Assembly: GCA_964575425.1 (NCBI GenBank)
Contig: CAZNRD010000011.1
Location: 1-64,000 of the forward strand
Source: DATEAV01 sp964575425
GTDB lineage: Bacteria > Chloroflexota > Anaerolineae > Anaerolineales > E44-bin32
DNA length: 64,000 nucleotides
Reading direction: 5' to 3'
Numbering within the stretch: the first letter of the stretch is position 1; every line of letters starts with the position of its first letter. Position numbers and translations under genes: made by a program. Positions 26,872 to 37,236 of the stretch are shown here, piece by piece. Below the pieces are notes generated by a model that saw only the letters and a list, made by a program, of their open reading frames with translations, ran no database searches and was not told where the DNA came from.

Positions 26872-28470
26872 CTACCTCTCCTCCAGGACAGCCGGCCGCG
26901 CCATGCGCCAGGCTTCCCCTTCCGTCGCCATCTCGTAGGCGCGGCCGATGCGCAGCAGCGTGGCTTCGGAGAAATCCGGGCCGAGCAGTTGAATGCCGAT
27001 GGGTAGGCCGTTCGAGTCGAGGCCGGCTGGGATGGAGAGGCCGGGGATGCCAGCGTGGTCAGCCGGCACGGTGAGCAGGTCGGCGTACTGCATCAGCACC
27101 GAGTCGCCGTACACAGCGCCCAGCTCGAAGGCGGTGGTGGGCGTGGTGGCCGTCAGCAGGCAGTCGAGGCGATACGGGCCGTCGGGATCGAACGCGACCT
27201 CGAAGTCGCGCCGGATGAGCGTGCGCACGCGCAGGGCGCGCTGGTAGTAGCCCTTTTCGTACTGCTCTGCCGAGACGTACATCCCCATAAGGATGCGCAG
27301 CTTGGGCTGCGGGCCGAAGCCGACGCCGCGGGTCTTGCGGTAGAGATCGCGCAAATCTTTCACCGGGCCGGGAAAGCGGTAACCGTACTTCACCCCGTCG
27401 TAGCGGTGCAAGTTGGAGGCGGCCTCGACGCGCGACAGGACGAAGTACGCCGGGATGCCGTAGCGCGTGTTCGGCATGGGGACGGCCGGGACGATTTCGG
27501 CGCCCATCGCCTCCAGCGCCTCGGCGGCATGCCAGACGGCGCGCTCGATTTCCCGGGAGATGGGCTGCTCGCGCAGGTCTCCGGTCGCCGGATCCGGGTA
27601 CTTCAGGCGGAAGTAGTCGGGCGAGAGGCCGATGCGCAGACCGCGCACGCCGCGTTCGAGGTCGGCCGGGTAGTCCGGGACGGCGACGTCAGCGGCAGTG
27701 GCGTCGTGGGGGTCCGGGCCGGCGATGGCGTGCAGCATCAGGGCTGCGTCGGTGACGTCGCGGGTGATGGGGCCGGGGCAGTCCAGGGAAGAGGCGAAGG
27801 CGATGAGACCGTAGCGGGAGACGCGGCCATAGGTAGGCTTGAGGCCGACGACGCCGCAGAACGCGGCGGGCTGACGGATCGAGCCGGCGGTGTCGGTGCC
27901 GAGGGAGAGGACAGCCTCGCCGGCGGCGACGGCGGCCGCGCTCGCACCCGATGAGCCGCCGGGGACGCGGCGGGGATCCCACGGGTTCCCTGGGGGAGGG
28001 AGGAACGCGGAAGACTCGTTGGACGAGCCGAAGGTGAACTCATCCAGGTTGACCTTGCCGAGGACGATGGCCCCCGCGGCCTCCAGCCGTTCGACAGGCG
28101 TGGCGGTGTAAGGGGCGATGAAGGTCTCCAGGATGCGCGAGCCCGCCGTCGAAGGCGTGCCCCGCACACAGAAGATGTCCTTGACGGCCAGGGGGATGCC
28201 GGCCAGCGGGCCTGGGTCGGTGCCCTGGGCAAGGAGATGGTCGATGTGTTTGGCTCTGGCGCGGGCGCCCTCGGCGTCGAGCCAGAGATAGGCGTGGATC
28301 GTCTCACGGTCCTCGGGGATGGGGGTGTAAGGTTCGGAGGTGGGGCGTCGGCCCTCGACGACCTCAATGCGCTTCAAGACGGAGTCGAGGATCGCCACCG
28401 CGGTGGTCTCACCCTTTCTTAGCTGCCGGGCGAGGTGGTGTGCCGGGAAATCGCATAGTGCGAGGCTCAT
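26872..28470 (-). CDS. gatA: Glutamyl-tRNA(Gln) amidotransferase subunit A
   Basis: This 532-residue amidase-signature protein has the Ser-cisSer-Lys triad at Lys97 (AVKDIF), Ser173 (GGSSGASAA) and Ser197 (DTAGSIRQP). It releases ammonia from glutamine for transamidation by GatB. The length is slightly above the 480-500 usual for GatA, with an insertion near residues 38-60. The start overlaps the gatC stop by 4 bp (ATGA), showing translational coupling. Confidence 0.95.
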   Translation of the reverse strand: MSLALCDFPAHHLARQLRKGETTAVAILDSVLKRIEVVEGRRPTSEPYTPIPEDRETIHAYLWLDAEGARARAKHIDHLLAQGTDPGPLAGIPLAVKDIFCVRGTPSTAGSRILETFIAPYTATPVERLEAAGAIVLGKVNLDEFTFGSSNESSAFLPPPGNPWDPRRVPGGSSGASAAAVAAGEAVLSLGTDTAGSIRQPAAFCGVVGLKPTYGRVSRYGLIAFASSLDCPGPITRDVTDAALMLHAIAGPDPHDATAADVAVPDYPADLERGVRGLRIGLSPDYFRLKYPDPATGDLREQPISREIERAVWHAAEALEAMGAEIVPAVPMPNTRYGIPAYFVLSRVEAASNLHRYDGVKYGYRFPGPVKDLRDLYRKTRGVGFGPQPKLRILMGMYVSAEQYEKGYYQRALRVRTLIRRDFEVAFDPDGPYRLDCLLTATTPTTAFELGAVYGDSVLMQYADLLTVPADHAGIPGLSIPAGLDSNGLPIGIQLLGPDFSEATLLRIGRAYEMATEGEAWRMARPAVLEER

Positions 28471-28853
28471 GAGAGGTCCGTGTGCGGGATGTCGGGGACG
28501 ACGATGTAGCGGCCGTCCGTCTCGGGCGCCTGCGACAGGATCTCGTCCGGGGCGCCGAACGGAACGACCGCGTCGGGGCGCGGGTGTGGGCTGATGGCGG
28601 AGGTGTAGGGGACGCCGTGGGACGTGATCGGGACGTCCTCGGGCAGGTCGATGGCTTCCAGCTCGCGGATGGCCTTCAGTTGTCCGTTGAGCTGGAGGCG
28701 GAGGTAGTTGGCCTCGTGGGGCGCAAGGTCGAGCGCCGCCAAGTCGACCAAGTGGGCGAAGATCTCGGGCGTGATTTCGCGCGGGGGGTCGGTTGGCGGT
28801 GGTCCGTCACCGGCGCGTGGGATTTGGGAAACAGGTGGCACGGGTGGACTCAT
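28467..28853 (-). CDS. gatC: Glutamyl-tRNA(Gln) amidotransferase subunit C
   Basis: A 128-residue GatC, longer than the usual 95-100 because of a Pro-rich N-terminal extension (about 25 residues). The family core is visible: a helix with HLVDLAALDLAPHE, LNGQLKAIRELEAID, then VPYTSAISP and the C-terminal VPDIPHT. It stabilises the GatA-GatB complex. An internal start nearer ITPEIF would give a more typical length, but none with a clear ribosome binding site stands out. Confidence 0.9.
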   Translation of the reverse strand: MSPPVPPVSQIPRAGDGPPPTDPPREITPEIFAHLVDLAALDLAPHEANYLRLQLNGQLKAIRELEAIDLPEDVPITSHGVPYTSAISPHPRPDAVVPFGAPDEILSQAPETDGRYIVVPDIPHTDLS

Positions 28854-28905
28854 CCTGGGATGCCGGAGATTGTACTCGCCCGCGGTAAGGCGGTCAAAGT
28901 GCGCA

Positions 28906-28914
28906 TGCTATAAT
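28906..28914 (+). promoter_or_regulatory. Extended -10 promoter of the acyl-CoA dehydrogenase gene
   Basis: TGC-TATAAT within GCATGCTATAATCGC, a 15-mer repeated exactly before the second mutase gene at 45188. The start codon lies 26 bp downstream, after GGAGGAG. Confidence 0.6.
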
Positions 28915-28940
28915 CGCGCCCCCGCACCCAGGAGGAGTCC

Positions 28941-30128
<1,188 letters not shown>

Positions 30129-30274
30129 CACAACGGCGTCCACGCTCAAGGCGTGCCAGAGAGAGCAACCGATGCCGCATCTGCCTGGCCGGACCCGTCG
30201 GCACAGGACCAAAGGGCAGTAGGCTCAGGGTCGCCTCCCCAGTAGACTGAGTCAGCACGTCGCCCAGGAGATCG

Positions 30275-32746
30275 ATGCCGGAAATCCCGCGAGGGAATCG
30301 CAAGGACGGCTACCTGGCTCTGCTCTTGATCGGGCTGGCCTCGCTCGGCGCGCTGCTGGTGGGCAGGCGGGCGCTTCGCCGCTGGCGCGGCGGCAGGAGA
30401 TCGGCTGCTGGCCTCCAACCAGGCTATCTTGTCGTGCCCGCGCAGCCCCCAGCAGCACAACCTGCAAGCCCATCGGAGCAACACGGGCCGCTGCCACGGT
30501 CGCCCGAGGAGCCGCTGGCCCCTCGAGTCGCGGCAGCCAGAGGTGTCGAGGCCCGAGGGGCGCTGCCGGCTGTGCTGGCACTGTCCCTTGCCGTCATTCC
30601 GTCCGGGCTGGTGGTGGCCGACCGCTGGCTCAACATCCCCGAGATGAGAATCCTGGGCCGCGAGACTTGGTGCTGGGTAGAAGCCCTCTGCCAGTCCGCT
30701 CTGCCGGGCTATTTCCTGTACGCCGTTCCGGCGCTGCTTGGCGTTCTCCTCTTGCTCCTGCTCTACCGAAGGCTGCCGTTGTCGACCGACATCCTTCCGG
30801 ATGCAGCACGGGCTCGGAGCGCACCCTTGCGAGACGTGAGGTACCGGCGCCGCATCAGCCGGTTTCTGAGGCTGGCGGCCGGGATCGGGCTGGTGCCGAT
30901 CGCGGTTGCCGGGTTCGGATGGGGCCGGGTGCCGGGGTGGGACCACGTTGCCGTGGTTGGGCTGTACCTGACGAGCGTGGTGGTCGATGAGGCACCGCTC
31001 GTTGCATGGGTGGATCGAGTTCGCCGACGGGCTCCTCGTTGGGTGAGCATGGCCCTCGCCCAGCTGGGTCTCGTTTCCATACTCTTCGGCGTACACAACG
31101 AACAAGCCTGGGCCTGCCTCCTCGGAGCGGCGCTCGGAACGCCGATCCTCTTTCGTTGGACACAAGGAGAACGCCCGCCCATTGCCTTCTGGCTGGTGTC
31201 GGTTCTGGTCCTCCTGTTCTCCTACAGGATCGACTCGTGGACGTATGCGGTTATCGGCGACGATTACGCGTTCTTCTTCTACGCCCGGCACATCGCTCAA
31301 GACCATGGCCTGCGCGAGATCGGCGCCCGCCTGTTCAGCGGCCAGGCCGTGTACGGCGACCACCCGTACTTCTCTTCCCTCATCCAGGCAGCGTCGATGG
31401 CGCTGTTGGGTGCCGACAACTACGGATGGCGCTTCAGCAACGGCTACCTGGCGGCGCTTTCGGCAGGCCTGCTTTACCTCTTCTGGAATGGATTCCTGTC
31501 TCCGCGGGCTGCGATGGCAGCAGCAGTCCTGGTTGGAACTTCACACTACCTGATCAACTTCAGCAAGATCGGCTACAACAACGTCCAGGCGCTGTTCGCC
31601 GCAGCGCTGGTGCTGTGGTCGGCAGGAGCAGCGGTGCGCTCCGGAAGCCCCCTGGCATTCACCGGCCTGGGCCTGGCCATGGGAACGTGCCTGTATGTCT
31701 ATCCCGCTGCCCTGTACGCGCTGCCCCTTCCCCTGCTGCTTCTCCTCCTGTTCACACCCCCCCGCTCTCGGGAGAGCATGCGCCGCTGGGCAATGATGGC
31801 GACTGCTTTCGCCTTGCTGCTCCTTCCCCTGCTCTTCCAGCCGGGGTACTGGCTAGGCAAAGCCGAAGGCACCCCGCTCTACGACCCGATTCTCATCGCG
31901 CAGCCCAGCAAGTTGGCACACCGGCTGTGGACAAATGCATTGTATTCGTTCGTTTCGTACTTCTACTCGCCGGCAGAAACCCATTACGTCGTCTCGTCGT
32001 ACCTGGACCCGCTGAGCGCGATACTTGTTCCGATCGGCCTGACGCTCGTCGTTCGCCGGGACAGCAAGGCCCGGTTTGGCTGGTTCATCGCCCTTGCCTT
32101 GCTCGCCGAACTGGTCCTGGCGGGAGTGACCCATGGCCGCCAATTCCCTCCAACAACTCGGATGTTCATGCTGCTCCCCTGGTGGACCGCGCTGGCCGCG
32201 CTGGGCTTGTTGTGGAGCCTGGATCGCTTTGCCTGGCTGCGGGGGAAGCGCTGGCCGCTCTTGCTCTCGCTGTCCCTGATCGTCGGGCTCAACGTGTATC
32301 AAGCCTATGGTTTGTTCCGCCAAAGGTGGGAAGGCCGTGGCAGCCTCGAAGTCCTGTTCCTGCGGGCAGTGCAGTGGGACGCCCGGTTAGATCCCGACCA
32401 CAACAAGCTGTACCTGTTTCTCACCGAACCGAGGTGGGGCATCGACGGTCTCCGGCTGCTGCGCGATGTGTACGGCGTCCCGCCGTCCCAGGAACATCTG
32501 GCGCGCGTCGCAGTGGAGACGCCGTTGCTCGGACCCGACGTCGTCAGTACAATTCAGCGGGAGGAGACCGTTGTCATCATCCAGCCGTGGATGGAGGAAG
32601 GTTTGCGACGCAGCCTGAAAGCCGTGCTTCGTCGGCTCGGGAAGGTGGAATGCCAGGTCCGGGAGGGGCTGCTGACGCGTGTCGTGTTCTCGCTGTGGCT
32701 CTCACCAGCCTATCGAGACCTGTGCTGGAGGGCAAACCTTCCATAG
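30275..32746 (+). CDS. Large GT-C type membrane protein (putative glycosyltransferase), first of three
   Basis: An 823-residue polytopic protein. A first span (about residues 12-30) is followed by a Pro/Ala-rich cytoplasmic loop, then many further spans. An acidic pair, Asp329-Asp330 in VIGDDYAFF, begins the loop expected to hold the GT-C active site, followed by HPYFSSLIQAA. The last 150 residues are soluble. It lacks close motif matches, so only the ArnT/PMT-like superfamily can be named. Parts are noticeably AT-richer than neighbours (the line at 31921 is about 52% GC). Confidence 0.65.
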   Translation: MPEIPRGNRKDGYLALLLIGLASLGALLVGRRALRRWRGGRRSAAGLQPGYLVVPAQPPAAQPASPSEQHGPLPRSPEEPLAPRVAAARGVEARGALPAVLALSLAVIPSGLVVADRWLNIPEMRILGRETWCWVEALCQSALPGYFLYAVPALLGVLLLLLLYRRLPLSTDILPDAARARSAPLRDVRYRRRISRFLRLAAGIGLVPIAVAGFGWGRVPGWDHVAVVGLYLTSVVVDEAPLVAWVDRVRRRAPRWVSMALAQLGLVSILFGVHNEQAWACLLGAALGTPILFRWTQGERPPIAFWLVSVLVLLFSYRIDSWTYAVIGDDYAFFFYARHIAQDHGLREIGARLFSGQAVYGDHPYFSSLIQAASMALLGADNYGWRFSNGYLAALSAGLLYLFWNGFLSPRAAMAAAVLVGTSHYLINFSKIGYNNVQALFAAALVLWSAGAAVRSGSPLAFTGLGLAMGTCLYVYPAALYALPLPLLLLLLFTPPRSRESMRRWAMMATAFALLLLPLLFQPGYWLGKAEGTPLYDPILIAQPSKLAHRLWTNALYSFVSYFYSPAETHYVVSSYLDPLSAILVPIGLTLVVRRDSKARFGWFIALALLAELVLAGVTHGRQFPPTTRMFMLLPWWTALAALGLLWSLDRFAWLRGKRWPLLLSLSLIVGLNVYQAYGLFRQRWEGRGSLEVLFLRAVQWDARLDPDHNKLYLFLTEPRWGIDGLRLLRDVYGVPPSQEHLARVAVETPLLGPDVVSTIQREETVVIIQPWMEEGLRRSLKAVLRRLGKVECQVREGLLTRVVFSLWLSPAYRDLCWRANLP

Positions 32747-32822
32747 AAGGCCCGCCACCGGCTCTTTCTCCCTGGATGGCTAGGGGTAGACGGGCGGGAA
32801 CCCGCATCCACTCCAAAGACGT

Positions 32823-35276
32823 ATGACCGACGAGAGCGAACAGTCCCCAATGCACGCGCGGCGCACGACTTGGTGGCCTCTCCTTGTGGCGGCAATTTCG
32901 CTCTTGGCCGGGCTGATTGGCCTGTTGCGCCGGCGGGGCCGCGGCACCGGGCCGCAAGGCGCTTCGCCTCCGACCACCGCGGAGACACCCTCGATGTCCC
33001 CTGAGCCGCCCAAGGCCAAAGTCGAGCATCCCCTCCACCTGAGGCTGCGGGTCCCGGCCGGGACGCGCCTCCGGGTCACCGTCGAGTCTCTCCCCGAAGG
33101 GGGCCAGGGCCGAAGGCCCGAGGTCCTCTTTCAGATGGAAGAGACTGTCGCGGAGGTTGTGCCGGCGGAGGCCAGGCCGAGCGGTGCAGGCCGCCTCGGG
33201 GTCTGGGCCTCGAGCTTCGCCCAACGCCTCTCGGGGTCTTTCGCCATTCGCTCAAGGCCCTTCAGGCCAGGCCGATTGACGCTGGACACGGGCCTGTTCG
33301 TACTGGCGCTCGTGGTCTACGCCGCCACCCGCCTGATCCGCCTCGAGGATTGGCCCATCTACTTCTTCACCGACGAAGCCAATCAGACCCTCCTGGCGCT
33401 GGCATTCGTCCGGGATGGCTTGCGCGACCAGTTCGGGACTCTCTTCCCGACCTACTTCCGCAATGTGTACCAGTTCAATCTGTCCACCTCGGTCTACGCG
33501 CAGGTCATCCCCTACCTGCTCTTTGGCCTTTCGATCTCTGTCACGCGGGCGACGGCCGCGCTGCTGACACTGCCGGGCGCGGCCGCCATCGCCCTGTCGC
33601 TGCGCGACGCGTTCCGCATGCGCTTCTGGTGGGTGGGGGTGTTCGCGCTGTCGCTTACCCCATCGTGGTTCCTGCACTCGCGCACAGCGTTCGAGACGAC
33701 GATGATGGTGTCGTTCTACGCCTGCGCGCTGTACTTCTACCTGCGCTACCGTTCGGGAACGCCGCGCGCATTCTATGGCGCCGTGGTGATGGCGGGCCTG
33801 GCATTCTACAGCCACGCCGCGGGGCAGATCGTCGTCGTCAGCACCGCCCTTGTCCTGCTGCTGAGCGATCTGAGATACCACCTGCAGCATCGGCGGCAGT
33901 TGGCCTTGGCGGCATTGCTGGTGGCACTCGTCGCGCTTCCCTACCTGCGATTCCAGATCACCCATCCCGGTCAGACGGTTGACCATCTGTATCGGCTGGA
34001 TTCGTTCTGGCTTCAGGACATCCCGCCGCGTGAGAAGGTACTGCGCCTGCTGGACAACTACGCCATCGGCATCAGCCCCACCTACTGGTACATCCCGAAC
34101 GAACGAGACCTGCCGCGGCACTTGATGCGAGGCTATGGGAATATCTCCATCTGGTCTGCCCCTTTTGCATTCCTTGGCTTGATCTACCTGCTGCGCAGGG
34201 TGAAGGAGGGCGCGCCGCGCGCGCTGTTGCTGGCCTTGCTCACCTCCCCGCTCGGCGGAGTGGTGGCGGGAGTGGGCATCACCCGCGTGCTGGCCTTCAC
34301 CGCCCCGGTGGCAGTGATCACCTCCATCGGCTTCGCAGAGTTTGGAGAGTGGCTGGCGCGCAAGATCCGCTACAGCGTGCTGGCTCCGGTGTCGTTCGCG
34401 GTGCTGACACTCTTGAGCTTCCTGATGCTGCGCGACGCGGTGGAGCGCGGCCCCACCTGGTATAGCGACTATGGGATGGGCGGCCTGCAGTACGGGGCCA
34501 AGGAGATCGCCGAGGCCGTGCGGGAAATCCAGGAGACGCAGCCGGGGCGGCCGATCTTCATCTCGCCGACGTGGGCCAACGGAACCGATCTGGTGATGAC
34601 CCTCCTCCTGCCTCCTGGCCTTCCCGTCAAGACCGGCAACGCCGCCCCGTTCCTGCAGGAACAGCAGGACCTCAGCGAGGACATGCTCTTCATCCTGACG
34701 GAGCCCGAGTACCAGGACCTGCTCTCCGATCCCAAGGCGGCCGATGTGACGGTGGAACGGGTGCTCCCCTATCCAGACGGCCAGCCGGGCTTCTACTTCG
34801 TCCGCTGGCACTACTCCGAGCAGGCAGCCTCTCTCTTCGAACAGGAGCGCCTCGAGCGGCAGCGCCCCGTCAAGGCGGAGGTCGTCATCGGCGGGGAGAC
34901 GGTCCAGGTCGAGCACTCCCTCCTGGACATGGGCGAAATCCTCCACGCCTTCGACGGTGATGTGCGCACTCTGGCCCGCGGTTACGAGGCCAACCCATTC
35001 CGGCTTGTCCTGGTCTTCTCCCATCCGCGCGCGGCCTCGGGTCTGAAGCTGACCACGGGGAGCATGGACTACGAGCTCACTGTGCGGTTGTTCGAGTCCG
35101 AAGGGGCTGAACCGGTCGTCTATCACGAGACCTACAGCGGCCTGCCGGGGGACCCGACGGTGGAAGTGATGTTTGACCGCGGCCCTCAGCGCGTCGTGAG
35201 GATGGAGCTTGCGATCCGCAATGTCAATGAGGGCGAGCGGGCGAAGATCCACCTGCGGGAGCTGGTGCTTGAATAG
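32823..35276 (+). CDS. GT-C type membrane protein with C-terminal beta-sandwich-like domain, second of three
   Basis: An 817-residue protein. An N-terminal span (residues 17-36) and a Pro-rich soluble region precede a second membrane block whose first loop has Asp184-Glu185 in FFTDEANQT, a typical GT-C acidic pair. After about 12 spans come roughly 250 soluble residues, ending in a segment that reads like a discoidin/beta-sandwich (FRLVLVFSHPRAASG, then VRMELAIRNV). This is likely extracytoplasmic and could bind glycans. It is probably an arabinosyl/mannosyl-type transferase or polymer-assembly protein; substrate unknown. Confidence 0.7.
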   Translation: MTDESEQSPMHARRTTWWPLLVAAISLLAGLIGLLRRRGRGTGPQGASPPTTAETPSMSPEPPKAKVEHPLHLRLRVPAGTRLRVTVESLPEGGQGRRPEVLFQMEETVAEVVPAEARPSGAGRLGVWASSFAQRLSGSFAIRSRPFRPGRLTLDTGLFVLALVVYAATRLIRLEDWPIYFFTDEANQTLLALAFVRDGLRDQFGTLFPTYFRNVYQFNLSTSVYAQVIPYLLFGLSISVTRATAALLTLPGAAAIALSLRDAFRMRFWWVGVFALSLTPSWFLHSRTAFETTMMVSFYACALYFYLRYRSGTPRAFYGAVVMAGLAFYSHAAGQIVVVSTALVLLLSDLRYHLQHRRQLALAALLVALVALPYLRFQITHPGQTVDHLYRLDSFWLQDIPPREKVLRLLDNYAIGISPTYWYIPNERDLPRHLMRGYGNISIWSAPFAFLGLIYLLRRVKEGAPRALLLALLTSPLGGVVAGVGITRVLAFTAPVAVITSIGFAEFGEWLARKIRYSVLAPVSFAVLTLLSFLMLRDAVERGPTWYSDYGMGGLQYGAKEIAEAVREIQETQPGRPIFISPTWANGTDLVMTLLLPPGLPVKTGNAAPFLQEQQDLSEDMLFILTEPEYQDLLSDPKAADVTVERVLPYPDGQPGFYFVRWHYSEQAASLFEQERLERQRPVKAEVVIGGETVQVEHSLLDMGEILHAFDGDVRTLARGYEANPFRLVLVFSHPRAASGLKLTTGSMDYELTVRLFESEGAEPVVYHETYSGLPGDPTVEVMFDRGPQRVVRMELAIRNVNEGERAKIHLRELVLE

Positions 35277-35400
35277 GCTCCCGATTGGCCCGGGCACAGT
35301 CATTCCTCCCAGTAGCTTCCGACATGACCTGTTCCTTTGATCGGCTGGCTGGCTTCGGCATTCCTGCAATCCACATGGGGCCGTCGCCGGCCTGAGGACC

Positions 35401-37236
35401 GTGGCATTGACAGAGCGGCAAGGTGCCTGCGGAGTGAGGCGAGCGGCGATAAAATTGCGGGTCGAGTCGCGAGCGCTCCTTCTGGCTGCCCTGGGGATTA
35501 CTCTGACCGGGGCGGCCGGGCTGGCTGCAGGCGACGGGCACCTCGTCCGCTCCCGGGCTGCGGTGCCTCTCTGGCTCGGCGGCATCGCCCTGGTGATGCT
35601 GGCGCTCAGACGCCAGGAGGAGCCTTCTGCTGACCGGCGCTGGCCGCTCTGGGAGATCATCTTCGTCCTGACCCTCGGTCTGGCGAGCCTGGCCGTGCGC
35701 GCCTGGCAGGCCAACTCCTGGCCGCATGTCCTGGGCAGCGATGAAGCCTCGGTCGGGATGACCGCCTGGGAGTTCCGCAGCGGTCAGCGTGACAATCTGC
35801 TGTCGCTGGGCTGGTGGTCCTTCCCCGCCCTGTACTTCTGGCTGGTGTCGCTCTCACAGGCATTCTTCGGCCGCACGGTGGAGGCGGTCCGCTGGCCTTC
35901 GGCGCTTGGCGGCGCCCTCACGGTGGTGGCGCTGTACGCCTCGGCGCGCTCCATGTTCGGCAGGCCGATGGCGGTGTGGAGCGCGCTCTGGCTGAGCGGT
36001 TTCCACCATCACCTCTTCTTCAGCCGCGTGGCCTACAACAACATCTGGGACGGCTTCTTCTTCATCACGTCTGTGGGCTGCGTCTGGCGCGGCTGGTCGC
36101 AAGGGCGGCGGTCGTCCTACCTGTGGGCCGGGCTTGCCCTTGGCCTGGGGCAGTATTTCTACACCACTTCCCGTCTGGCGCTGCTGATCGCTGCGGTCTG
36201 GCTGGTTGTCCTGCACGGCATGCGTCGGGCGGGGGGCTCGCGTATGCTCCGCGGAGACTGGCGGGATGTGACCTGCCTGGGGTTGGTGGCGTGCAGCGTC
36301 ACAGTGCCACTGGCCATGATGTACCTGGCACATCCCGAGGCGCTGTGGTTCACTGCCAGAGAGGTCACGCTCTTCGCGCCGGGCTGGCAGGATGTGGCGC
36401 GGACGCTGGGCCTCTCGCCGCTGGGGCTGGTGCTGGAGCAGATGTGGGTGACGGCGCTGGGATTGTTGGTCGCAGAACTGCAGGGGGTCTACTACGCGCC
36501 CGGCGTTCCGTTGCTGTTTTCGCTCTCGGCGGTGCTCTTTGTTGTAGGTCTGATCGTCTGTCTGAGGCGTCTGCGAGACCCGCGCTTCAGCCTCCCTCTC
36601 ATGACGTTGGCGGGCACGATCCTCGTCGGCGGCCTGAGCATCCAGGCTCCGAACGGTCAGAGGATGATGTTGCTGCCACCGGTGCTGGCGTGGATGGTGG
36701 CCCTTCCGCTCGACGAGGTGCGGCGGCGTCTCGGTGCCTTTCGATTGTCCATGAAGGTGGCAGGCCTTCTTCTTGGGACGGGGCTTGTGGCGGGGATGCT
36801 GGCCGAGAACTTGAAACAGTTCTTTCTCGTCTACCTGCCGAACGAGTCCTACGGCAGCCTGAACGCCGAGGTCGCTCAGGAGATAGCCCGTTTCTTATCC
36901 GAGCGGGAGGAGCCGCTGACGGTGTGGTTCATCGGTGGCGACCGAATGACCTTCCACTCGTTCTCCGGCCTGACCTACCTGTTTCCCGAGGCCAGTGGCC
37001 AGGACCTGGCTCCACCCTACGACCTGCCGCGCGATGGTCGCATCGGATCGGGGAGCCCGGTGTTCATTATCTTGCCCGACCAGGCACAGGCGCTGCAGAT
37101 CATCGTCGCGCGCTACGGGCCTGGGGAGATCACGCGGCGATATAATCAAAGAGGGCAGCTCCTGTTCACCGCCTTCATCCCTGAGGCCGCTGAGTCCTGG
37201 CCCATCTCGCCGTCCGACGCTTTGGAGGAGCCGTGA
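35401..37236 (+). CDS. GT-C type membrane protein, third of three
   Basis: A 611-residue polytopic protein starting with GTG. Asp114-Glu115 in LGSDEASVG is the putative GT-C acidic pair; SVGMTAWEF and FPALYFWLV follow as in PMT-superfamily proteins. The last 150 residues form a soluble tail with alternating beta/alpha pattern. Its TGA overlaps the GTG of the next oxidoreductase gene by 4 bp. The three GT-C genes share design but not obvious close sequence, so they look like an old tandem set rather than a recent duplication. Confidence 0.65.
   Translation: MALTERQGACGVRRAAIKLRVESRALLLAALGITLTGAAGLAAGDGHLVRSRAAVPLWLGGIALVMLALRRQEEPSADRRWPLWEIIFVLTLGLASLAVRAWQANSWPHVLGSDEASVGMTAWEFRSGQRDNLLSLGWWSFPALYFWLVSLSQAFFGRTVEAVRWPSALGGALTVVALYASARSMFGRPMAVWSALWLSGFHHHLFFSRVAYNNIWDGFFFITSVGCVWRGWSQGRRSSYLWAGLALGLGQYFYTTSRLALLIAAVWLVVLHGMRRAGGSRMLRGDWRDVTCLGLVACSVTVPLAMMYLAHPEALWFTAREVTLFAPGWQDVARTLGLSPLGLVLEQMWVTALGLLVAELQGVYYAPGVPLLFSLSAVLFVVGLIVCLRRLRDPRFSLPLMTLAGTILVGGLSIQAPNGQRMMLLPPVLAWMVALPLDEVRRRLGAFRLSMKVAGLLLGTGLVAGMLAENLKQFFLVYLPNESYGSLNAEVAQEIARFLSEREEPLTVWFIGGDRMTFHSFSGLTYLFPEASGQDLAPPYDLPRDGRIGSGSPVFIILPDQAQALQIIVARYGPGEITRRYNQRGQLLFTAFIPEAAESWPISPSDALEEP

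Noticed and set aside
33252..35714. Long minus-strand frame opposite the second GT-C protein
   Set aside because: Gln/Arg/His-rich antisense product without membrane segments or motifs; the plus strand encodes a coherent polytopic protein.
37141..37146. A perfect TATAAT upstream of the zinc-type oxidoreductase gene
   Set aside because: It lies within the third GT-C gene, lacks a -35 or TG extension, and the oxidoreductase is translationally coupled by a GTGA overlap.
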